The position numbers and the translations under genes were made by a program. A DNA stretch of 64,000 bases from Diphasiastrum complanatum. Its lineage: Eukaryota; Streptophyta; Lycopodiopsida; Lycopodiales; Lycopodiaceae. The DNA is taken from contig CM055098.1 of the NCBI GenBank assembly GCA_029204225.1, positions 5,387,246 to 5,451,245 of the forward strand, given 5' to 3'. Below are positions 63,707 through 64,000 of the stretch, piece after piece. A model generated the notes under the pieces. It had not been told where the DNA came from, ran no database searches, and saw only the letters and a list, made by a program, of their open reading frames with translations. How positions within the stretch are numbered: the first letter of the stretch is position 1; every line of letters starts with the position of its first letter.

Positions 63707-64000
63707 TGTTGGAATTCCATGCTCAAGCCCAATTCCATTAGGTAATGAGCATCCTGGAAAATTCTTGTTTATATCTATTCTTGAAAATAACAAAAAGAAA
63801 GAAGTAAAAAGACTCGAACTTTTGTACAAAAGATCGGAAAAATCATGATCAAATTTTTTGACCCATGCCTATTTTTCGACCCAATGTTAATCCCATCAAA
63901 GAGAGATTTTCCAATCCCAGATCGGATCGAATCGAGACAGAAAATATTCGGACGTCTTCGACCCTGGATCGGATTAGATCGGGTCTAATTTATCCGACCC
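63707..64000 (+). mobile_element. 3' LTR start, continues beyond the window
   Basis: Begins TGTTGGAATTCCATGC after the polypurine tract. GATCGGATCGAATCGAGAC-type words near the edge recall plant LTR sequence. The right limit is outside the window. Confidence 0.6.

Overview
The window looks like repeat-dense, gene-poor nuclear DNA of a flowering plant. The evidence is plant-type CACTA ends (CACTACAAGAAAA), LTR elements with tRNA-Asp-like (TGGCGCCGTTGCC) and initiator-Met-like (TGGTATCAGAGC) primer sites, a chromodomain retrotransposon, a Gag-only LTR element and many long GA/CT tracts. I see no rRNA, tRNA or CRISPR, and no ordinary single-copy host gene that I can name. The species cannot be told from the sequence.

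Layout. 0-9.2 kb holds LTR debris, an unusual purine-rich degenerate array (about 2.4-3.2 kb) and two Ty3/gypsy gag fragments in opposite directions. 9.2-17.6 kb is a broken Tat/Athila-like gypsy element with its 5' LTR, a primer site, a motif-rich leader that took in an inverted solo LTR of the same family, then gag and pol. 17.6-22.6 kb is an LTR-like piece and a chromodomain gypsy copy on the minus strand. 22.6-28.7 kb holds a copia RT piece, a small three-exon gene tail, a CACTA accessory gene and a CACTA right end. 28.7-38.6 kb holds gypsy integrase pieces around a 5.2-kb LTR element with two LTRs that sits inside a GA microsatellite. 39-43 kb is a second CACTA element with TNP2 and DUF4216 parts.

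The most interesting part is about 44.4-51.2 kb. Four intron-bearing or compact genes lie there in a + - + - order. One is an unrecognised plus-strand gene with clean, phase-consistent introns. The second is a minus-strand gene in which a histone H3-like fold with some CENH3-like residues is joined, in one exon, to a Ulp1/C48-type cysteine protease. The third is an unknown plus-strand gene, and the fourth a multi-exon minus-strand gene with DDE-transposase features. Genes two and three diverge from an 800-bp region packed with CACAAGTGCGATAT and CACACGTG motifs. I read the block as a decayed copy of an unfamiliar DNA transposon or a captured gene cluster. It carries a few in-frame stops, and both ends are cut by copia sequence.

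51.2-64 kb is a minus-strand Ty1/copia element interrupted by a 4.3-kb Gag-only LTR element with a 1046-codon open frame and a 5-bp target duplication. It is followed by plus-strand copia remnants, a second truncated copy of the Gag-only family and the start of another LTR at the window's right edge.
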